Below, in pieces: positions 5,617 through 6,304 of a stretch of DNA of 6,304 nt. Made by a program: the position numbers and the translations under genes. The number at the start of each line of letters is the position of its first letter. The stretch's first letter is position 1. A model generated the notes under the pieces. That model made no database searches, had not been told where the DNA came from, and saw nothing but the letters and a program-made list of their open reading frames with translations. The DNA is from Hydrogenothermaceae bacterium (GTDB lineage Bacteria; Aquificota; Aquificia; Aquificales; Hydrogenothermaceae): the NCBI GenBank assembly GCA_026985705.1, contig JALSPY010000297.1:1-6304 (forward strand), written 5' to 3'.

Positions 5617-6304
5617 CTATCTTTGGTGTGATAAAGATTAGCAACTCTCTATTATCAATCTGTTTATATTGATATTTAAATAACCAACCTAGAAGAGGAA
5701 TACTTCTTAAGATAGGAACTCCACTTTCTCCGTTTCCTTCCTGCTTCTCTAAAACTCCACCGATAACTATAGTTGTTCCATCTTTAGCTATTACTTTACT
5801 TTTAACTTCCTTTGTTTGTATAGGAGGCTGTCCATTTATTACATTTCCAAAATCTGGAACATCCTGTTTTAAAGCAATATTCATTATTATATAACCGTCT
5901 TTTGTTGTTCTTGGAGTTACCTCTAACTTTAACTCTGCCTTTTTAAACTGAACTGATGCAGTTGTAGCTCCAGTTGTTGAAACTACACTTGAGTATGGTA
6001 TTTCTATACCTTGGGAGATTACTGCTTTCTCACCATCTATAGTTATAACCTTTGGTCTAGACAAAATTTTAGTTTTTCCTACAGTTTCTAATGCAGCTAG
6101 TTTTAGATCTAAATTACTTCTGTCCCAAAGAACGCCTAAGTTTAAAATAGCTCCTGCTGCGGTTGGTATATTACCTGTTCCTAAATCAAAGGATAAACTT
6201 CCACTTCCGAAGTTTATACCACCTCTAACTGTTGCATGGGTATCATCCATTAAAACGTTTATAGGACTTCCTTTTTGAACTCCCCACTGTATACCTAAGT
6301 CTCT
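5606..6304 (-). CDS. pilQ: Type IV pilus secretin PilQ, 5' partial (C-terminal secretin domain)
   Basis: PilQ forms the outer-membrane ring through which type IV pili extend. The frame is open to the right edge, beyond the first internal ATG at 6250, and the extra residues RDLGIQWGVQKGSPIN are typical PilQ, so the gene is cut by the window. The 232 visible residues carry the secretin domain: LDLKLAALETVGKTKILSRP (about 65-84), GIEIPYSSV (99-107) before a flexible Thr/Ala-rich lip loop, the strand VQFKKAELKLEVTPR, TKEVKSKV with TIVIGGVLEKQE, and the signature VPILRSIPLLGWLFKY (196-211). It ends with RELLIFITPKIVYE, with no extension that could act as a pilotin-binding S-domain. IQWG, the IPYSS block and the short C-terminus favour PilQ over GspD. 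The missing N-terminal part would hold the signal peptide, AMIN and N0/N1 domains. fur follows after 42 bp. Confidence 0.95.
   Translation of the reverse strand, partial: RDLGIQWGVQKGSPINVLMDDTHATVRGGINFGSGSLSFDLGTGNIPTAAGAILNLGVLWDRSNLDLKLAALETVGKTKILSRPKVITIDGEKAVISQGIEIPYSSVVSTTGATTASVQFKKAELKLEVTPRTTKDGYIIMNIALKQDVPDFGNVINGQPPIQTKEVKSKVIAKDGTTIVIGGVLEKQEGNGESGVPILRSIPLLGWLFKYQYKQIDNRELLIFITPKIVYE

Noticed and set aside
5606..6304. Secretin as type II secretion GspD
   Set aside because: The IQWG block, the VEIPYQT-like GIEIPYSS segment and the ending without an S-domain fit PilQ better. The missing N-terminus leaves slight doubt.
1..6304. Scattered TATAAT-like and palindromic AT motifs inside genes
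   Set aside because: At about 70% A+T such matches are expected by chance, and none coincides with a gene start or gap except in the pilQ-fur spacer.

Overview
The window is a gene-dense, strongly AT-rich stretch (about 30% G+C by eye). Its proteins are rich in Lys, Ile, Glu and Tyr, and AGA/AGG and ATA codons are common. It carries lipopolysaccharide-transport genes (lptC, lptA) and an outer-membrane secretin, so the host is a diderm bacterium. The composition and gene types fit a low-GC thermophile. My best guess is Aquificota, in the range of Hydrogenothermaceae such as Sulfurihydrogenibium or its relatives, with Deferribacterota as an alternative. This is inferred from composition and gene style, not from a database match.

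Left half, plus strand (1-3065): a tightly packed run of four genes. It begins with hemA (glutamyl-tRNA reductase, 5' end outside the window), followed by lptC (11-bp overlap), lptA (TTG start, 12-bp gap) and an ExeA/GspA-like AAA ATPase with a C-terminal membrane anchor (3-bp gap). The spacing indicates one transcript. It joins the first committed step of tetrapyrrole synthesis to two parts of the LPS bridge and to a membrane-anchored ATPase.

Right half, minus strand (3070-6304): reading leftwards, the C-terminal 232 residues of a PilQ-type secretin (5' end outside the window), then a Fur-family metalloregulator, then a PriA homologue overlapping fur. A 42-bp AT-only-looking spacer between pilQ and fur holds the only plausible promoter region in the window. 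The two transcription units converge with only 4 bp between stop codons, across an imperfect inverted repeat.

The most notable feature is the PriA homologue. Its DNA-binding N-terminus, its eight zinc-binding cysteines and its C-terminal domain are intact. The Walker A motif is gone, and the GTQM/AKG and QVAGRAGR helicase motifs are lost together with roughly 35 residues. It looks like a maintained replication-restart protein without ATPase or helicase activity, comparable to the helicase-less PriA known from Actinobacteria. A second point of interest is the ExeA-like ATPase, which ends just after its membrane segment and lacks the periplasmic peptidoglycan-binding domain of classical ExeA. 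I see no RNA genes, mobile elements, CRISPR arrays or phage features.
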